DNA of 64,000 bases from Phoebastria nigripes (lineage: Eukaryota > Chordata > Aves > Procellariiformes > Diomedeidae). Positions 61,177 to 64,000 of the stretch are shown here, one piece after another. The notes beneath the pieces were generated by a model. It saw only the letters and a program-made list of their open reading frames with translations. It was not told the DNA's origin and ran no database searches. A program made the translations under genes and the position numbers. Every line of letters begins with the position of its first letter. Within the stretch, counting starts at the first letter, position 1. The stretch covers positions 3,759,860-3,823,859 of the forward strand of contig JAYKAV010000778.1 of assembly GCA_035582835.1 (NCBI GenBank), in the 5' to 3' direction.

Positions 61177-62623
61177 AACTGCAGAAACCCTGCAAATGAC
61201 TCGGAATCATGAGCTATGTGGCAATTCAATATAGAAACACAGGTTATAGGGAGTAATTGGAGTTCTGTTTCACCTTTTTATTTACCTAATTATTATTATC
61301 ATATCTTGAGCTGTCAGTACTTAATCTCATCTTTTGCCACTAAGGGATTTTGATCCTAAACGGACTTCTGTAGAAAGAAGGGTGTGGAAAAATAGTAACT
61401 ATTGAATTTAGTGAGAGGTGATTTCCCAAGTACGTTGGTTTCCATTTTTTTTTTTTAGTTCTTCAGTGTAGACATGCCACTTGTAAATACATCGCTTCTC
61501 TTTCACTTTCTCAAAGAAATCTGCTCAGAATACTGCAGTAAACAAAAAACTTAAAAGGACAGCTTGGGATACTTGATCTGAGAAGAAATGGTATGAAATT
61601 GTGAAAAAACACTGCATGTTTAATGTTGATATGGAAGCCTGTATTATATCTTTCAAGAACACTTATGTCTGCCTGAATATCTCAACCTTAGCAAATTTAT
61701 TTGCTCTAGTGTTAATAAGCAGGAGAAGACATAGCCCAAACATTCCTTTATCTTAAGGATGGAGGAAAAGGAGTGAGAAACCATAAAAGAAAATATTGCA
61801 GGGTGAAGTCTTCTGGCAGATAATTCTAGGTGGGTGCATACTAGTTTTTCTTCTGTTTGTCAGCAGAGAAACGATTCTCGTTATGAACCTCTTACCTGGC
61901 AGCTACAGTAAAACGTGTGGTCATCATTTAAGTGATTATTACCCATTGCTTGCTGATAGACTTAAGCTTCTATACCCAGTTCAAAGTGTCCTATTCTCGT
62001 CAGTCTAACGCACATAGAATACCATTCAATAGAATGTACACAGGGTATTTAATTTGATATGGTTTTGAAAGAACTAGTTAAACCTTTCATTTGCTATTAT
62101 GCAAATGGTAATTAATTTCAAATTAGTAGCCCAGAAAACTGAAGTGTGTGGAGAGATGGATGTTTTGTTTCGATTTGTCTCTACCCCCATGCTTGTATGT
62201 CAATATTACTCCACTTCACCGTATATGTAGAGAGCAGATATAAATTGGCAAATCTTTTCTTTCAAGTTGAATTCCCATCTACAATAGCTCTATTTTCCAC
62301 TGTAATGACTTCTGAGGGTTAGAGAAAAACAAACTTGAAAATCACCAGAATTTGAGATTGTTAGGTGAAGCCCAAAGATGACGATGATATGTGATCCATA
62401 AAGGCCAATTCTGCCAGTGTACCTTGCCCCAAATGTGCATTTTCTGTGCATTGCAGAATAGGAGATTTACCCTATATATTTGAAAGCTATTTTCAAAGTT
62501 CTTGTTTGTGTCTTTTGAAAAATNTCTGTTTGCTTCTGTATTCTTCAGCTGTTCTCTTTGTCTCATTCTGGTAGCACTGCAAGTCTTCATTTTGCATTTG
62601 ATCACTGCAGAGAAAAGAGGGCA

Positions 62624-62718
62624 NNNNNNNNNNNNNNNNNNNNNNNNNNNNNNNNNNNNNNNNNNNNNNNNNNNNNNNNNNNNNNNNNNNNNNNNNNNNN
62701 NNNNNNNNNNNNNNNNNN
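62624..62718. other. Assembly gap, 95 N
   Basis: The gap runs from after GAGGGCA to the start of a 13-base A run (62719-62731). A gap ending at a homopolymer suggests sequencing or assembly failed in a longer low-complexity tract. The true gap length is unknown. Confidence 0.97.
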
Positions 62719-62731
62719 AAAAAAAAAAAAA

Positions 62732-64000
62732 TCCACTGAAGCTAATAGGGCTGACTTTACTACTCTTACTGCATTTTGAACTAGACTTCAGTCTCTGCTC
62801 TTATATTAGCCAGTAGAAAAAAAGGAAGCTGTATTTTTTAATGTGCTGCCAGCAGATGTCTCGCACATTTTCTTACAAAAGCAGGACTAATGATTTAACT
62901 CACTTTGATCACACAGTTCCAAGAAAGTGAAAGTTGATGAAATGTTTTTCATTATGTTATGGACAAATCTTCAGTAGCTTCAGCGTCAACTATTTTGAGT
63001 CCTTTTCTGAGAGATAGGTTTACATAGTAATCAAACCAGAACAAAATTTCAGGGGTTCTTTCNGTGTTTTCATGCTCAATATGAAACTTAATGTACCTAA
63101 AGAAATCTAACTCCTCACATTAAAATTAATTTATATTTNGGGCTTTCTCATTTCTTATTTATTCTTATGCCCTTCACACTGCTTATGCAAAGGGACTCTA
63201 AAATGGCCTGGAAATTACGATTTATCACCAATGTAAAGAGTTTGGCAGAGTACTGTTGATGCAAATGAGGTTGGCTGTGTTCTTCCATAATAACTGCTTG
63301 CATTAATTATTCCTTTTGCTATCAAAGGAACACTCGGAATTACACTGTATTTTACGCTCTTTGGCATTATACAGAAATTGCTGCTAAAAGCCTCAGAGAT
63401 CCTGTTCTGCTGTGCTACATCAGCCATTTTCAGAGGCTTAGTGCTTATGCTGTATGCCTGAAGTCTGTGCAGACTGCAATCTATTCAGTTCGCTTAGCCG
63501 TGGAGCCACGGAATGATTAATAAAAATATATGTACTACCTGAAAAATTCTTATTAGCCTGATTAGTCTGATTTCAGAGATGGAATGCAGCAGTAACAGTA
63601 GACCAAAAAACTGGAAGTNTTATATCTGTTCACTTGAGGTACAAGAGTGATTGTACAAAATTGAGAGGTGCTTCCATTTTCTATAGAAACAGAAGAGATC
63701 TGTCTCCAGAAAAAGAAAAGCTGTTAAGGTGCTTTTGTGCTATAGTAGTTGCAGGACATTCGGACCCAATGAGCTCCTATATACCTGGAAAAAACCAAGC
63801 TGTGTAACNTAACCCAGCTGTCCTTATTCACGAGAATGCTGGTGCCGCAATAATAATGATTACTCTGAATATATTACATTTGCTTGTTATTCTGTGTAAA
63901 GGGGGAAAATAAATGGGAGGATGCATCCCCAATAGTCTGAGGTGCAGCTTTTTAGATAGAGAGATGCCTTTCAAGGCATTTCACAACTAACTAATCATTT
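62732..64000. other. Non-coding stretch to the window end
   Basis: Unique AT-rich sequence without a recognisable gene, repeat or RNA. The only sizeable frame (63215-63427, minus, 70 codons) is unremarkable. Single ambiguous bases are at 63063, 63139, 63619 and 63809. Confidence 0.6.

Larger units (their letters stand above)
53877..62623. other. Non-coding stretch rich in simple repeats
   Basis: No gene is recognisable. Listed separately are an 18-bp tandem duplication, an A/C-rich tract, T23, A27 and A29 runs and a compound TG/TA repeat. A 21-base partial duplication of TAGGACCGTA occurs at 60820-60850. Open frames are all at most 99 codons and unrecognised. Confidence 0.55.

Noticed and set aside
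1..64000. tRNA, rRNA, CRISPR array or intact transposon genes
   Set aside because: I saw no tRNA internal promoter boxes with cloverleaf arms, no regular repeat-spacer array, and no gag, pol, env, transposase or complete ORF2. A covariance-model search would be needed to exclude small RNAs fully.

Overview
The window looks like a bird nuclear genome, most likely a neoavian species. The base composition is AT-rich and vertebrate-like. It contains three fragments of the avian CR1 LINE family, recognised by coding remnants of CR1 ORF2 and by 3' ends with the typical short octamer repeats. It also contains one complete solo retroviral LTR of a type that is abundant in neoavian genomes. No bacterial, phage, organellar or CRISPR structure is present.

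I found no protein-coding gene I can defend. The longest open frame is 148 codons. A random 64 kb sequence of this composition, read in six frames, should give a longest run of roughly 140 to 180 codons. None of the translated frames reads as a known family, apart from the CR1 ORF2 remnant near 5.4-5.9 kb. The window is therefore intergenic, or lies inside long introns. The sequence alone cannot decide between these.

Layout. 1-5.4 kb: unique sequence with two hairpins. 5.4-5.93 kb: sense CR1 copy. 6.2-6.4 kb: isolated CpG-dense pocket. 7.3 kb: 45-bp antisense CR1 tail next to a 26-bp palindrome. 7.6-7.7 kb: old 60-bp tandem duplication. 9.7-12.7 kb: homopolymers and a C19/G5 tract. 15.4-15.8 kb: second sense CR1 copy, followed at once by a homeodomain-motif-dense stretch with an octamer site (15.85-16.2 kb). 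17.1-28.8 kb: several T/G-rich tracts, including a 62-bp exact duplication 450 bp apart. 33.6-36 kb: GC-richer stretches and an 18-bp tandem duplication. 43.63-44.20 kb: antisense solo LTR with a 5-bp target duplication. 51.0-51.3 kb: the most GC-rich pocket of the window, with a donor-like splice site. 52-53 kb: possible old CR1 tail and AT-rich sequence with a symmetric E-box palindrome. 53.8-62.7 kb: microsatellites, long A runs and an assembly gap of 95 N.

About 72 isolated single N characters are spread through the window. They fall at CpG-compatible positions more often than expected, which suggests masked heterozygous sites. I saw no exciting new system. The items most worth a second look are the two CpG pockets, the TAAT/octamer cluster, the T/G-rich tract family with its exact duplication, the CRE-bearing solo LTR and the non-random N pattern.
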